Shown here: positions 1 through 10,190 of the stretch, one piece after another | Numbering within the stretch: position 1 is the stretch's first letter | How the letters are laid out: each line of letters opens with the position of its first letter | Origin: Streptoverticillium olivoreticuli subsp. olivoreticuli | GTDB taxonomy: Bacteria > Actinomycetota > Actinomycetes > Streptomycetales > Streptomycetaceae | Assembly: GCF_003391135.1 (NCBI RefSeq) | Contig: NZ_CP031455.1 | Span: 2,248,501 to 2,312,500, forward strand | DNA length: 64,000 nt | Direction: 5' to 3' | The notes under the pieces: model-generated | The model's database searches: none | Told to the model about the DNA's origin: nothing | Seen by the model: only the letters and a program-made list of their open reading frames with translations | Made by a program: the position numbers and the translations under genes

Positions 1-1984
1 CGGCGAGCGAGGAGACGCCGACGACGTGCACGTCGGCCTCCACCGCCTGCCGGGCGACCTCCTCGGGCGTCTGGAAGAGCGGGCCGACGTCGACGTCGAA
101 GCCGAGGTCGGCGAAGGCGGTGGCGATGACCTTCTGGCCCCGGTCGTGCCCGTCCTGGCCCATCTTGGCGACGAGGATGCGCGGGCGGCGGCCGTCCTCC
201 CGCTCGAAGGCCTCCACCAGCGCGCGGGTGCGCTCCACTCCTGAGGACGATCCTGCTTCTTCGCGGTACACACCGGAGATCGTACGGATCTGCCCGGCGT
301 GCCGTCCGTAGACCTTCTCCAGGGCGTCGGAGATCTCGCCGACGGTCGCCTTGGCGCGGGCGGCGTTCACGGCGAGGGCCAGCAGGTTGCCCTCCAGGCC
401 CGCGCCCGGGCCGGAGCCGGCCGCCGCGGTGAGGGCGCGCAGGGCGTCCTGGCAGGCGGCCTCGTCGCGCTCGGCGCGCAGCCGCCGCAGCTTCTCGATC
501 TGCTGGGTGCGCACGGAGGAGTTGTCGACCTTGAGGACGTCGATCTGCTCGTCGCTGTCGACCCGGTACTTGTTGACGCCGATCACGGGCTGCCGGCCGG
601 AGTCGATGCGCGCCTGGGTGCGGGCGGCGGCCTCCTCGACGCGCAGCTTGGGGATGCCCGCGTCGATGGCCCGGGCCATGCCGCCCGCGGCCTCGACCTC
701 CTCGATGTGCTGCCAGGCGCGGCGCGCGAGGTCGTGGGTGAGCTTCTCAACGTACGCGCTGCCGCCCCAGGGGTCGATGACCCGGCAGGTCCCGGACTCC
801 TGCTGGAGGAGCAGCTGGGTGTTGCGGGCGATGCGGGCGGAGAAGTCGGTGGGCAGGGCCAGGGCCTCGTCGAGGGCGTTGGTGTGCAGGGACTGGGTGT
901 GCCCCTGGGTGGCCGCCATGGCCTCGACGCAGGTCCGTGCGACGTTGTTGAAGACGTCCTGCGCGGTCAGCGACCAGCCGGAGGTCTGCGAATGGGTGCG
1001 CAGCGACAGCGACTTGGCGTTCTGCGGGTCGAAGCGCTTGACGAGCCGGGCCCACAGCAGGCGGGCCGCGCGGAGCTTGGCGATCTCCATGAAGAAGTTC
1101 ATGCCGATCGCCCAGAAGAAGGACAGGCGCGGCGCGAAGGCGTCGACGTCGAGCCCGGCGTCGATGCCCGCCTTCAGGTATTCCACGCCGTCGGCGAGGG
1201 TGTAGGCGAGTTCGAGGTCGGCCGTCGCCCCGGCTTCCTGGATGTGGTAGCCGGAGATGGAGATGGAGTTGTAGCGCGGCATCTTCTGCGAGGTGTACGA
1301 GAAGATGTCGGAGATGATCCGCATGGAGGGCCCGGGCGGATAGATGTAGGTGTTGCGGACCATGAACTCCTTGAGGATGTCGTTCTGGATGGTCCCGGCC
1401 AGCTTCTCGGGCGGTACGCCCTGCTCCTCGGCGGCGACGATGTAGAGGGCGAGCACGGGCAGCACGGCGCCGTTCATCGTCATCGACACGCTCATCCGGT
1501 CCAGCGGGATGCCGTCGAAGAGCTGCCGCATGTCGTAGATGGAGTCGATGGCGACGCCCGCCATGCCGACGTCGCCGGTCACGCGCGGGTGGTCGCTGTC
1601 GTAGCCGCGGTGGGTGGGCAGGTCGAAGGCGACGGAGAGGCCCTTCTGACCGGCCGCCAGGTTGCGGCGGTAGAAGGCGTTGGACTCCTCGGCGGTGGAG
1701 AACCCGGCGTACTGGCGGATCGTCCACGGCTGGTTGACGTACATCGTGGGGTACGGGCCGCGGAGGTACGGCGCGATGCCGGGGTGCGTGCCCAGGAAGT
1801 CCAGCCCGCGCAGGTCCTCGGCGGTGTAGAGCGGTTTGACGCCGATGCCCTCGGGGGTCTCCCAGACGAGGTCCTCGGGACTGTGGCCGGTGCTCTCCTT
1901 GAGGGCGGCCCGCCACGGTCCGGGGTCGGCGGGGGCGTGGTCCGCCGCGCCCAGTTCGATGCCGGAGAAGTCGGGGACGGGCAT
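1..1984 (-). CDS. mutB: Methylmalonyl-CoA mutase large subunit (partial, C-terminal end outside window)
   Basis: This is the B12-dependent subunit that interconverts (R)-methylmalonyl-CoA and succinyl-CoA in propionate and branched-chain catabolism and in polyketide precursor supply. About 661 codons are visible. The N-terminal part has the mutase barrel signature around [19 protein letters not shown], and the cobalamin-binding motif GQDGHDRG (DxHxxG) lies near the left edge. Only the last part of the B12 domain is missing. The ATG at 1984 shares its A with the mutA stop codon (TGATG), so the two are translationally coupled. The C-terminus is cut by the window edge, not by mutation. Confidence 0.97.
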   Translation of the reverse strand, partial: MPVPDFSGIELGAADHAPADPGPWRAALKESTGHSPEDLVWETPEGIGVKPLYTAEDLRGLDFLGTHPGIAPYLRGPYPTMYVNQPWTIRQYAGFSTAEESNAFYRRNLAAGQKGLSVAFDLPTHRGYDSDHPRVTGDVGMAGVAIDSIYDMRQLFDGIPLDRMSVSMTMNGAVLPVLALYIVAAEEQGVPPEKLAGTIQNDILKEFMVRNTYIYPPGPSMRIISDIFSYTSQKMPRYNSISISGYHIQEAGATADLELAYTLADGVEYLKAGIDAGLDVDAFAPRLSFFWAIGMNFFMEIAKLRAARLLWARLVKRFDPQNAKSLSLRTHSQTSGWSLTAQDVFNNVARTCVEAMAATQGHTQSLHTNALDEALALPTDFSARIARNTQLLLQQESGTCRVIDPWGGSAYVEKLTHDLARRAWQHIEEVEAAGGMARAIDAGIPKLRVEEAAARTQARIDSGRQPVIGVNKYRVDSDEQIDVLKVDNSSVRTQQIEKLRRLRAERDEAACQDALRALTAAAGSGPGAGLEGNLLALAVNAARAKATVGEISDALEKVYGRHAGQIRTISGVYREEAGSSSGVERTRALVEAFEREDGRRPRILVAKMGQDGHDRGQKVIATAFADLGFDVDVGPLFQTPEEVARQAVEADVHVVGVSSLA

Positions 1985-3873
1985 CACGCCACTCCCATAC
2001 TGTCGAGGACGGAGGTGAGGACGGTGACGGCGTCGCCGCCCGCGAAGACGAATTCGTCGACTCCGGCCCGTCGGTACGTTTCCTGCTGTGCGGCGTCGGG
2101 GCGTCCGGCGAGGAACACCCGTGCCGCGCCCGCCTGCCGGAGGGCGGTGGCGACGGCTTCGGCCTGTTCGGCGTAGAGCTTGTCGCTGGAGCAGAGGCAG
2201 GCCACGCCGGCGCCGCTGCGGGCGAAGGCGTCGGCGGCGGTGTCCGCGTCGACGGTTCCGGGGTCGTGCACCGGCTCGATGCCGCCCGCCTGGAAGAGGT
2301 TGGCGGCGAAGGTCGCCCGCCCGGTGTGCGCGGCGGCGGGTCCAAGGGCTGCGAGGAAGACGCGGGGCCGGGCGCCGGTGGCCGCCAGGTGGGCGTCGGA
2401 GCGGGCCCGCAGCGCTTCGTACGCCTCGTCCCGGCGGACGGTGGGCAGGCCGCCGGAGGGGGCGGCGGGTGCGGGTTCGCGGGGCACCGGCGGCTCGGCG
2501 AGGTTCGGGAACTCGCTGACGCCGGTGATGGGTTCGCGGCGGGTGGCGAGGTCCTCGGTGCGCTGCCGCCAGGTGTCGGCGAGGCGTTCGGCGATCAGGC
2601 CGGAGCGCAGTGCCGCGGCCTGGCCGCCGGCGCGCTCGATCTCCTGGAACCAGGCCCAGGCGGCGTGGGCGAGTTCGTCGGTGAGGCGTTCCACGTACCA
2701 GGAGCCGCCCGCGGGGTCGATGACCCGGGCCAGGTGGGACTCCTCCAGGAGGATGGAGGAGGTGTTGCGGGCGATGCGGCGGGCGAAGGCGTCGGGCAGG
2801 CCGAGGGCGTCGTCGAAGGGCAGCACGGTGACGGCGTCCGCGCCGCCCACTCCGGCGCCGAGGCAGGCGATGGTGGTGCGCAGCATGTTCACCCAGGGGT
2901 CGCGGCGGGTCATCATGACCGCGGAGGTGACGGCGTGCTGGCGCTGCGCGGCGCGCGCGGTGGTGGCTCCGCTGACCTCGGTGACGCGGGCCCACAGGCG
3001 GCGGGCGGCGCGGAGCTTGGCGATGGTGAGGAACTGGTCGGCGGTGGCCGCGTAGCGGAACTCCAGCTGGGCGCAGGCCTGGTCGATGTCGAGTCCGTTG
3101 CCGGTGAGCGCGCGGAGGTAGGCGACGCCGGTGGCGAGGGAGGCGCCCAGTTCCTGGGCGGCCGAGCCGCCCGCGTCGTGGTGGGGCAGGGCGTCGACGG
3201 TGAGGGCGCGGATGCCGGGGCGGTCGCGCAGGCAGCGGGCCGCGAGGTCCGCGGCGACGGCGAGCGGTCCGGCGGGGTCGGTGTCGGCGCCGGTGCGGGC
3301 GAGGGTGCCGAGCGGGTCGGCGCCGAGGTTGCCGGTGGCGGCGTCGCGCGGTACGCCGTGCTCGTCGTGGAGGCGGAGCAGTTCGTGGGCGGCCGCCTCG
3401 ACGTCGGGTCCGGCGTCGAGGACGACGGGGGCCAGGTCGAGGTAGACGCCTTCGAGGGCGGTGGCGATGCCGCTGACGGGCAGGCCGTGGGTGCCGACGG
3501 TCAGCCAGAGGGAGGTGACCCCGTTCTCCAGGTCGGCGAGGACGGCCTCGTTGGCTCGCCGGGGGTCGGGGTGGGTGTGGCGCTGCCGGACGTCCCAGCC
3601 CGAGACGGCCGTTCCCTCCGTGCGCCCGCCGCGGACGAACGGGGGGAAGCCGGGGTAGCCGGGCGCGGGGGCGGCGTCCTCCGCGGTGTAGAGCGGGCGG
3701 GTCGCGAGCCCGTCCTGGAGCGGGGTGGTCAGCGCGCCCTCGGCGGCCGAGCCGGATGCATCCGTTGTGCCCGCTTTGCGCAGCACGCCCTCCACGAGGC
3801 GCTGCCATTGCTCGCGGGTGGAGTCCGGGAACTCGGCGGCCAGGGGGAAGCCTTCGTCTGGCAGGACCGTCAT
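1984..3873 (-). CDS. mutA: Methylmalonyl-CoA mutase small subunit
   Basis: This 629-residue protein is homologous to MutB but has no DxHxxG cobalamin motif, as expected for the non-catalytic beta subunit of the alpha/beta heterodimer. It shares the [23 protein letters not shown] N-terminal region and a long mutase barrel. Its stop overlaps the mutB start by one base, giving a mutA-mutB operon. The ATG at 3873 is preceded by a pyrimidine-rich stretch without a Shine-Dalgarno site, so the transcript may be leaderless or the start slightly different. No meaB-like chaperone lies on the upstream side. Confidence 0.96.
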   Translation of the reverse strand: MTVLPDEGFPLAAEFPDSTREQWQRLVEGVLRKAGTTDASGSAAEGALTTPLQDGLATRPLYTAEDAAPAPGYPGFPPFVRGGRTEGTAVSGWDVRQRHTHPDPRRANEAVLADLENGVTSLWLTVGTHGLPVSGIATALEGVYLDLAPVVLDAGPDVEAAAHELLRLHDEHGVPRDAATGNLGADPLGTLARTGADTDPAGPLAVAADLAARCLRDRPGIRALTVDALPHHDAGGSAAQELGASLATGVAYLRALTGNGLDIDQACAQLEFRYAATADQFLTIAKLRAARRLWARVTEVSGATTARAAQRQHAVTSAVMMTRRDPWVNMLRTTIACLGAGVGGADAVTVLPFDDALGLPDAFARRIARNTSSILLEESHLARVIDPAGGSWYVERLTDELAHAAWAWFQEIERAGGQAAALRSGLIAERLADTWRQRTEDLATRREPITGVSEFPNLAEPPVPREPAPAAPSGGLPTVRRDEAYEALRARSDAHLAATGARPRVFLAALGPAAAHTGRATFAANLFQAGGIEPVHDPGTVDADTAADAFARSGAGVACLCSSDKLYAEQAEAVATALRQAGAARVFLAGRPDAAQQETYRRAGVDEFVFAGGDAVTVLTSVLDSMGVA

Positions 3874-3953
3874 GGGGGAAGGCTAGGGGAGTACAGGCAC
3901 CCGGCAGCAGCCCATACGGCTGTGACCTTGGCCTCTTCGTCGGGTCGCCACGC

Positions 3954-3966
3954 GGGGCGGAGCCCC
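3954..3966 (-). terminator. Short GC hairpin after the phosphatase gene
   Basis: GGGGC and GCCCC pair around a 3-base loop immediately after the stop codon of the 3968-6067 gene. The stem is only 5 bp and has no U-tract, so this is a weak candidate. Confidence 0.35.
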
Positions 3967-3967
3967 T

Positions 3968-6067
3968 TCAGGGTTCGTGACGGTCGGGCAGCTGACCCTC
4001 CGGCAGGAGGAATTCGCACCAGACGGACTTGCCCGTTCCGCGTGACTCCACGCCCCAGACGTCCGTGAGCCGGTCGACCAGCAGCAGGCCGCGTCCCGAC
4101 ACCCCCGACTCCCCCGGTTCCCGGCGCCTCGGCAGGGCGCTGGACTTGTCCTCGACGTCGACGCGCACCCGGCGCCCGGGGCCGGAGAGCATGCGGATGG
4201 TGACCACGGCGGCGCCGTCCGTGTGGAGCAGGGCGTTGGTGACCAACTCGTCGGCGACGAGTTCGATCTCGTCGGAGCGCTCCCGCGCGCCCCAGGACCG
4301 TACGGCCGCGCGGATCATGTGGCGGGCGGCCTGGAGCGCTTCGGGGTCGGCGGGGGCGATGTGCTGCTGGAGGCGGCTGCCGCTGCGGGTGGTGGCGCCG
4401 TGGCGGCGGAGCAGGAGGACGGCCATGTCGTCCTCGCCGACGCGTTCCTCGATGACGTCGCAGAGGCGGTCGGCGAGTTCATGGAGGTCGTAGGGGCCGT
4501 CGCGGACGATGTCGGAGAGCAGCTGCATGCCTTCGTCGAGGTCGGAGCCGGGCTGTTCGACGAGGCCGTCGGTGAAGAGCAACAGGGTCTCGCCGGGGTC
4601 GAGTTCGACGGTCGTCACGGGGTAGTCGAGGCGGCCGAACTCGGCGGAGAGGCCGAGCGGCAGCCCGCCGGCGACGGGCAGTCTGCGGCAGGTGCCGTCG
4701 TTGTGCCGCAGCAGGGGGTCGATGTGTCCGGCGCGGACGATCTGGACGAGGCCGGTGGAGAGGTCGGCCTCGGCGTAGGCGCAGGTGGCGAAGCGGTCGG
4801 TGTCGAGTTCGTGGAGGAAGGTGGAGGCGCGGGCCATGATGGTGGCGGGGGCGTGGCCCTCGGAGGCGTACGCGCGCAGGACGATCCGCAGCTGGCCCAT
4901 GACGGCGGCGGCGTGGGTGTCGTGGCCCTGGACGTCGCCGATGACGGCGCCGACCCGGCCGCCGGGGAGGGGGACGGCGTCGTACCAGTCGCCGCCGATG
5001 TCCCGGCCCATCCGGGCGGAGCGGTAGCGCACGGCGATCTGCGCGCCGGGGATGTCGGGGATGCGCCGGGGCAGCATGGACTGCTGGAGGCCCTCGGCGA
5101 GGTCGTGCTCCTGGTCGTAGAGCATGGCGCGGGCCAGGCTCTGGGCGAGGCTGCTGCCGAGGGCGATGAAGAGGTTGCGTTCCTGGCGGGTGAAGCCGCG
5201 TCCCTCGCGGTAGAGGAGGCCGAGGGCGCCGATGGGGCGGCCCTGGGCGATCAGGGGGAGGTAGGCGGCGGAGGAGATGCCGATGTCCTCGATCTTGTCC
5301 CAGAGCCAGGGGTAGGAGCCGGCGAACTCCTCGGGGGATTCGATGAAGCGGGGGGCGAGGGTGCGGATGACCTCGCTCATGGGGAAGTTGTCGTCGATGC
5401 GGGTGTAGCGGGTGCCGGGGATGTAGTGCTCCTCGGGCCCTTCGGCGACCATGTGGATGCGGCCGGACTCCAGCAGGCCGAGGACGAGGAGGTCGGCGCC
5501 GAGGTGCCGCACGGCGCGGGAGTCCTTGAAGAAGTCGATGACGTCCTGGACGGTCCTGGCGTGCGCGAGGGCGGCGGTGGTGGTCTCGACGACGGTGGTC
5601 TGGTGGCGGTGTTCCTCGTGCGGCTCGCGGGGTTCGCCCGCGTGCCGGAGTTCCTCGTCGGCGTCGCGCACGATCCCGATGATGCGGTTGGGGCGGCCCT
5701 CGCCGTTGCGCAGGATGCGGCCCTGAGCGTAGGTCCAGTGCAGGGCGCCGTCGTCGTCGCGTACGCGGCAGTAGGTGCCGAAGCTCTCGCTGCCGTCCTT
5801 CATGGCGCGGGCGACGAGGCCGTCGAGCCGGGCGGCGTCGTTCCTGGGCAGGCGGCCGGCGAGGTCGGCGAGCCGGCCGGCGAAGTCCTCCGGGTCGACG
5901 TGGAGGAGGTCCAGGGCCACGGTGTCGAGGTGCAGCCGGCTGCTGTCGAGGTCCCAGTCGAAGCTGCCGAGGCGGTTGAGGGCAAGGCTCACTTCCGGGC
6001 GAGCGGGCCATTCGTCCGGTACCGAAGCGTCCGGGACGGCGGCAGGCGACGCTCCCCGATCAACCAT
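3968..6067 (-). CDS. PAS-GAF-SpoIIE phosphatase with C-terminal HATPase
   Basis: This 699-residue cytoplasmic signalling protein reads as a PAS fold (about 30-145), a GAF domain (about 170-315), a PP2C-type SpoIIE phosphatase (about 345-545, with GGDWYDAVPL and GAVIGDVQGH carrying the metal-binding Asp residues) and a serine-kinase-like HATPase (about 565-690, with DELVTNALLH as N-box). Families of this type control anti-sigma/anti-anti-sigma partner switching. Having both the phosphatase and the anti-sigma-like kinase in one chain suggests one protein can work both ways on an anti-sigma antagonist. No such antagonist gene is adjacent. The ATG at 6067 has no clear ribosome site. Confidence 0.93.
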   Translation of the reverse strand: MVDRGASPAAVPDASVPDEWPARPEVSLALNRLGSFDWDLDSSRLHLDTVALDLLHVDPEDFAGRLADLAGRLPRNDAARLDGLVARAMKDGSESFGTYCRVRDDDGALHWTYAQGRILRNGEGRPNRIIGIVRDADEELRHAGEPREPHEEHRHQTTVVETTTAALAHARTVQDVIDFFKDSRAVRHLGADLLVLGLLESGRIHMVAEGPEEHYIPGTRYTRIDDNFPMSEVIRTLAPRFIESPEEFAGSYPWLWDKIEDIGISSAAYLPLIAQGRPIGALGLLYREGRGFTRQERNLFIALGSSLAQSLARAMLYDQEHDLAEGLQQSMLPRRIPDIPGAQIAVRYRSARMGRDIGGDWYDAVPLPGGRVGAVIGDVQGHDTHAAAVMGQLRIVLRAYASEGHAPATIMARASTFLHELDTDRFATCAYAEADLSTGLVQIVRAGHIDPLLRHNDGTCRRLPVAGGLPLGLSAEFGRLDYPVTTVELDPGETLLLFTDGLVEQPGSDLDEGMQLLSDIVRDGPYDLHELADRLCDVIEERVGEDDMAVLLLRRHGATTRSGSRLQQHIAPADPEALQAARHMIRAAVRSWGARERSDEIELVADELVTNALLHTDGAAVVTIRMLSGPGRRVRVDVEDKSSALPRRREPGESGVSGRGLLLVDRLTDVWGVESRGTGKSVWCEFLLPEGQLPDRHEP

Positions 6068-6135
6068 AGGGCTACTCTGACACCTTTTGCCTGTTTCTTC
6101 GATGCGACTGTGCGCTTCGGTGGTACGGATACGCC

Positions 6136-7563
6136 ATGGAGTGGTTCACGGGGTCCGGGTACTGGCTGAGCAGGCTGGTGCTCCAGCGGGCGCTCGCCGC
6201 GGTCTACCTGGTCGCCTTCCTGGCGGCACTCCTCCAGTTCCGCGCGCTCATCGGCGAGCGGGGCATGCTGCCCGTGCCGCGCTTCACCGGGAGGGTGCCC
6301 TTCCGGCGCTCGCCCGGCGTCTTCCACCTCCACTACTCGGACCGTTTCTTCGCCGGGTGGGCGTCGGCGGGCGCGCTGCTCTCGGCGGCGGTGGTGGCGG
6401 GCGGTGCGGACGCGGTGCCGCTGTGGGCGTCGATGCTGATGTGGACGGCGCTGTGGGTGATGTACCTGTCCATCGTCAACGTGGGCCAGACCTGGTACGG
6501 CTTCGGGTGGGAGTCCCTGCTGCTGGAGGCGGGGTTCCTGGCGGTCTTCCTCGGCAACGCGCGGACCGACCCGCCCATTCTCGTGCTGTGGCTGCTGCGC
6601 TGGCTGCTGTTCCGCGTCGAGTTCGGCGCCGGGCTGATCAAGATGCGCGGGGACAGCTGCTGGCGGGATCTGACGTGCCTGTACTACCACCACGAGACCC
6701 AGCCGATGCCGGGCCCGCTGAGCTGGTACTTCCACCGGCTGCCGCGCCCGCTGCACCGCGTCGAGACCGCCGCCAACCACGTGGCCCAGCTCGTCGTCCC
6801 ACTCGGCCTCTTCGCCCCGCAGCCCGTCGCGAGCCTCGCCGCGGGCGTGATCATCTGCACCCAGCTCTGGCTGGTCACCTCCGGCAACTTCGCCTGGCTC
6901 AACTGGCTGACGATCGTGCTGGCCTTCTCCGCGGTCGACGGCACGGCCCTGGCCGGTCTCCTCCGGCTCCCCCGGCACGTCCCCCTCGCCGGGCCCCCGC
7001 TCTGGTTCGAGGTCCTGGTCCTCGCCGCGACGGCGCTGGTGGCGGTGCTGAGCTGGTGGCCGGCCCGCAACATGCTCTCGCACCACCAGCGGATGAACAT
7101 GTCCTTCAACGCGTTGCACCTGGTCAACACCTACGGCGCGTTCGGCAGCATCAACCGCCGCCGCCACGAGGTCGTCGTCGAGGGCACCGACGAGGAGCGG
7201 CTCACCCGGGAGACGGTCTGGCGGGAGTACGGCTTCAAGGGGAAGCCCGGCGATCCCCGGCGGCTGCCGCGCCAGTTCGCGCCGTACCACCTGCGGCTCG
7301 ACTGGATGATGTGGTTCGCCGGGATCTCCCCCGCGTACGCCGAGCCGTGGTTCGGCCCGTTCGTGGAACGCCTGCTGCTGGGCGACCCCGCCACGCTGCG
7401 GCTGCTGCGGCACAACCCCTTCCCCGACGCCCCGCCCACCCACGTCCGGGCCCGGGTCTACCTCTACCGCTTCACCACCCGGCGGGAACGGCGGGAGACC
7501 GGCGCCTGGTGGCACCGGACGCTCGAACACGAATTCCTGCCGCCGGTGGCGCTCCGCCGCTGA
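6136..7563 (+). CDS. Lipase maturation factor family membrane protein
   Basis: The 475-residue protein has multiple hydrophobic segments (near 15-35, 70-90, 95-120, 215-235, 255-270 and 285-305). It contains the conserved LMF1/2-type stretch with FGWESLLLEAGFLAVFLG and the later block with FNALHLVNTYGAFGSI followed by a YGFKGKPGDP region. In vertebrates LMF1 helps fold lipases in the ER; the bacterial role is not known. It converges on the FAD oxidoreductase with only 4 bp between stops. The ATG at 6136 has a weak GGTGG upstream. Confidence 0.9.
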   Translation: MEWFTGSGYWLSRLVLQRALAAVYLVAFLAALLQFRALIGERGMLPVPRFTGRVPFRRSPGVFHLHYSDRFFAGWASAGALLSAAVVAGGADAVPLWASMLMWTALWVMYLSIVNVGQTWYGFGWESLLLEAGFLAVFLGNARTDPPILVLWLLRWLLFRVEFGAGLIKMRGDSCWRDLTCLYYHHETQPMPGPLSWYFHRLPRPLHRVETAANHVAQLVVPLGLFAPQPVASLAAGVIICTQLWLVTSGNFAWLNWLTIVLAFSAVDGTALAGLLRLPRHVPLAGPPLWFEVLVLAATALVAVLSWWPARNMLSHHQRMNMSFNALHLVNTYGAFGSINRRRHEVVVEGTDEERLTRETVWREYGFKGKPGDPRRLPRQFAPYHLRLDWMMWFAGISPAYAEPWFGPFVERLLLGDPATLRLLRHNPFPDAPPTHVRARVYLYRFTTRRERRETGAWWHRTLEHEFLPPVALRR

Positions 7564-7567
7564 CCCC

Positions 7568-8989
7568 TCAACGCGGCCCCAGCCCGCACAGCGCCAGCTC
7601 CGCCGCGGTGATCGACGGCCCCCGCTGCGCCCGGCGGCCGGGCCCACGCGCCACACCGAGCGCCACCGACGGCCTGACCAGGTGCGTCATGGGCGCGGAC
7701 AGCGTCATGACGTCCATCAGCGCCCGCAGCACCAGAGGATCACCGGTCGCCGCCCACATCATGCGCTGGAAATAGCCCTGCAGCAGCCGGGCCGCCGCGG
7801 GCGGCCTCTTGCCGATCGCGCCGGGGTAGTTGATGTCCTCCCCGGTGGCCAGGTCCCAGGCGCCGCCCGTCACCCGGGCCACCGACCGCTGCACTCCCCG
7901 GGCCAGGCCGGGTGAGTCCACGCCCCCTTCCCGCAGGGCGTCGCGGAGCGCGGCGGCGCTCTGGGCGGCCACGGACATGCCCTGCCCGTAGACCGGGTTG
8001 TAGGTGGCGACGGCGTCCCCCAGCGCGACGAAGCCCTCGGGCCACGAGGGGAGGCGCTCGAAGAAGCGGCGCCGGTTGACGGTGCTGCGGGTGACGTGGA
8101 CGTCCGTGAGCGGCTCGGCCCGGTCGATCAGGTCGGCGACGAGCGGGTCGCGCAGGGCGCGGGTGAAGGGCTCGAACTCCTCGGCGCTGCGCGAGGGTTC
8201 ACCGCCGCGCGTGCCGGAGACGGTGACCAGCCAGCGGCCGCCCTCGATGGGCAGCATCGTGGCGCCCTGGCCGGGCCGCCGCGAGCGGGGGGTGGGCTGG
8301 ACGCTCACCACGGGGAAGCGCTCGGTACCCGGAGGCGCCCGGAAGACCCGGGTGGCATAGACCAGACCGGAGTCGACGGTCTCCTCGTGGACGACCGGGA
8401 GCCCGAGGTCCGTCAGCCGGTGCGCGGCCTGGGAACCCCGGCCCGAGGCGTCGACGACCAGGTCGGCGCCGAGCTCCTCCGCGGCGTGCGCCCCGTCCTC
8501 GCGGATCCGCACGCCCGTGACCCGGCCGGTGTCGCCCAGCAGCGCCAGCGCCTCCGTACCGTCGCGCAGGACGACGCCGGGCAGGGCCAGCACCTGCTCG
8601 CGGACCACCAGGTCCAGCAGGTCACGGGTGCAGGACAGGAGGAACTGCGTCCCCGGCAGGCGCGGGAACCAGCCCTGCGGTCCCATCACCACCAGGCCCG
8701 CCGTCAGCGCTATCCGCCGGGCGCCCGCGTGCAGCCACCGCTCCAGCGTGCCGGGCAGCAGCGCGTCGACGGCCCGCGCGCCGCCGGACATCAGCAGGTG
8801 GGCGTGGCGGGCCTGCGGCAGCCCCTTGCGCGGCCGGGCGCCGTCGGGCATCCGGTCGCGGTCGACGATCACGACCTCCTCGACGTGGTGGGCGAGGACG
8901 GACGCGGCCAGCATCCCGGCCATGCCCGCGCCGAGGACCACCGCGCGGCTGCCGTGGCGGGTGGCACTGCTGTTGTGGGGGGCGCTCAT
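7568..8989 (-). CDS. FAD-dependent oxidoreductase / monooxygenase-like protein
   Basis: This 473-residue flavoprotein has an N-terminal Rossmann dinucleotide fold (VVLGAGMAGMLAASVLA, about 17-34, followed by VIVDRDRMP) and a second FAD motif near residue 325 (GFVALGDAVATYNPVYGQGM). The pattern matches the group A flavin monooxygenase/geranylgeranyl reductase-like superfamily. It starts at ATG 8989 with GGGGAGGG seven bases upstream. The substrate is unknown; the neighbours give no pathway context. Confidence 0.9.
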   Translation of the reverse strand: MSAPHNSSATRHGSRAVVLGAGMAGMLAASVLAHHVEEVVIVDRDRMPDGARPRKGLPQARHAHLLMSGGARAVDALLPGTLERWLHAGARRIALTAGLVVMGPQGWFPRLPGTQFLLSCTRDLLDLVVREQVLALPGVVLRDGTEALALLGDTGRVTGVRIREDGAHAAEELGADLVVDASGRGSQAAHRLTDLGLPVVHEETVDSGLVYATRVFRAPPGTERFPVVSVQPTPRSRRPGQGATMLPIEGGRWLVTVSGTRGGEPSRSAEEFEPFTRALRDPLVADLIDRAEPLTDVHVTRSTVNRRRFFERLPSWPEGFVALGDAVATYNPVYGQGMSVAAQSAAALRDALREGGVDSPGLARGVQRSVARVTGGAWDLATGEDINYPGAIGKRPPAAARLLQGYFQRMMWAATGDPLVLRALMDVMTLSAPMTHLVRPSVALGVARGPGRRAQRGPSITAAELALCGLGPR

Positions 8990-9109
8990 GCCGGAACCCT
9001 CCCCTGGCGGAGCGGCCGTTACTCACGGGCCCACCCGCGGGTGCGCGGCGCACCGCGATCCCGCACCGTGGGGAGCGGGGGCGGCCGACGAGTCGAGGCG
9101 GTGGGAGTC

Positions 9110-10126
9110 ATGGACCCGGTGGAGGCCCTGGAGCGGATCGCGTTCCTGCTGGAGCGCGCGCAGGCCCCCACGTACCGGGTGAAGGCGTTCCGTACGGCCT
9201 CCGAGGTGATCGGCGCGCTGCCCGCGGACGAGGTGCGGCGGCGGGCGGAGAACGGCTCTCTGACCGAGAAGAAGGGCATCGGGCCCAAGACCGCCGCCGT
9301 GGTGGCCGAGGCGCTGGGCGGTACCGTCCCCGGCTATCTGGCGCGGCTGGAGGAAGAGTCCTCCGGGCCGCTCGCCGAGGGCGGCGAGACGCTGCGGGCG
9401 CGGCTGCGGGGCGACTGCCACCTGCACTCGGACTGGTCGGACGGCGGCAGCCCGGTCGAGACGATGGCCCGCACGGCGCGGGCGCTCGGGCACGAGTGGG
9501 CCGTGCTGAGCGACCACTCCCCCCGGCTGACGATCGCCCGCGGGCTGTCGCCCGACCGCCTCCGCGCCCAGCTGGGCGTCGTGGCCGAGGTCAATGAGCG
9601 GTTCGCCGCCGAGGGCGACGGGTTCCGGCTGCTCACGGGGATCGAATGCGACATCCTCGACGACGGATCGCTCGACCAGGAACCGGGGCTGCTGGAGGAG
9701 CTGGACGTGGTGGTCGCGTCCGTTCACTCCAAGCTGCGCATGGACGCCGACAGCATGACCCGCCGGCTGGTCGCGGCCGTCGCCAGTCCGCTCGTGGACG
9801 TCCTTGGCCACTGCACGGGACGGCTGCTCGGCAGCCGGCCGGAATCCGTGTTCGACGCAGCGATGGTCTTCGCCGCCTGCGCCCGCTTCGGCACGGCGGT
9901 GGAGATCAACAGCCGTCCGGAGCGGCTGGATCCGCCGCGCCGGCTCATCCGGCAGGCGCTCGACGCCGGCGTGCTGTTCTCGATCGACAGCGACGCGCAC
10001 GCGCCGGGGCAGCTGGACTGGCAGGCGTACGGGTGCGCACGGGCCGCGGAATGCGGGGTCCCGGCGGACCGGGTGATCACGACCTGGGCGGCCACGGAGC
10101 TCCTGGAGTGGGCGGGGTCGGGGTGA
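9110..10126 (+). CDS. PHP-domain phosphoesterase with N-terminal helix-hairpin-helix region (PolX-like without polymerase)
   Basis: The 338-residue protein opens with a Pol-beta 8-kDa-like/HhH region (about 1-85, with KKGIGPKTAAVVAEAL) and continues as a PHP metallo-phosphoesterase (about 97-330). The metal-ligand motifs are DCHLHSDWSDGG, LSDHS, GIECDIL, ASVHS, LGHCTGR and SDAHAP. Bacterial PolX carries HhH, polymerase and PHP parts; here the nucleotidyltransferase part is absent. It is followed by an ATP-dependent ligase, a LigD-type polymerase and Ku, so a 3'-end-processing role in DNA repair is plausible by context. The start could also be the in-frame GTG at 9101. Confidence 0.93.
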   Translation: MDPVEALERIAFLLERAQAPTYRVKAFRTASEVIGALPADEVRRRAENGSLTEKKGIGPKTAAVVAEALGGTVPGYLARLEEESSGPLAEGGETLRARLRGDCHLHSDWSDGGSPVETMARTARALGHEWAVLSDHSPRLTIARGLSPDRLRAQLGVVAEVNERFAAEGDGFRLLTGIECDILDDGSLDQEPGLLEELDVVVASVHSKLRMDADSMTRRLVAAVASPLVDVLGHCTGRLLGSRPESVFDAAMVFAACARFGTAVEINSRPERLDPPRRLIRQALDAGVLFSIDSDAHAPGQLDWQAYGCARAAECGVPADRVITTWAATELLEWAGSG

Positions 10127-10190
10127 GCGTGCGGCGGGCGCGGTCGGGCGCCGAGCTGCGTGCACGGCCGTTCCCCACGATCATCGAGAC

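Noticed and set aside
299..4068. Long plus-strand open frames over mutA/mutB
   Set aside because: Mirror frames of mutA and mutB; Gly/Val/Arg-rich without domains.
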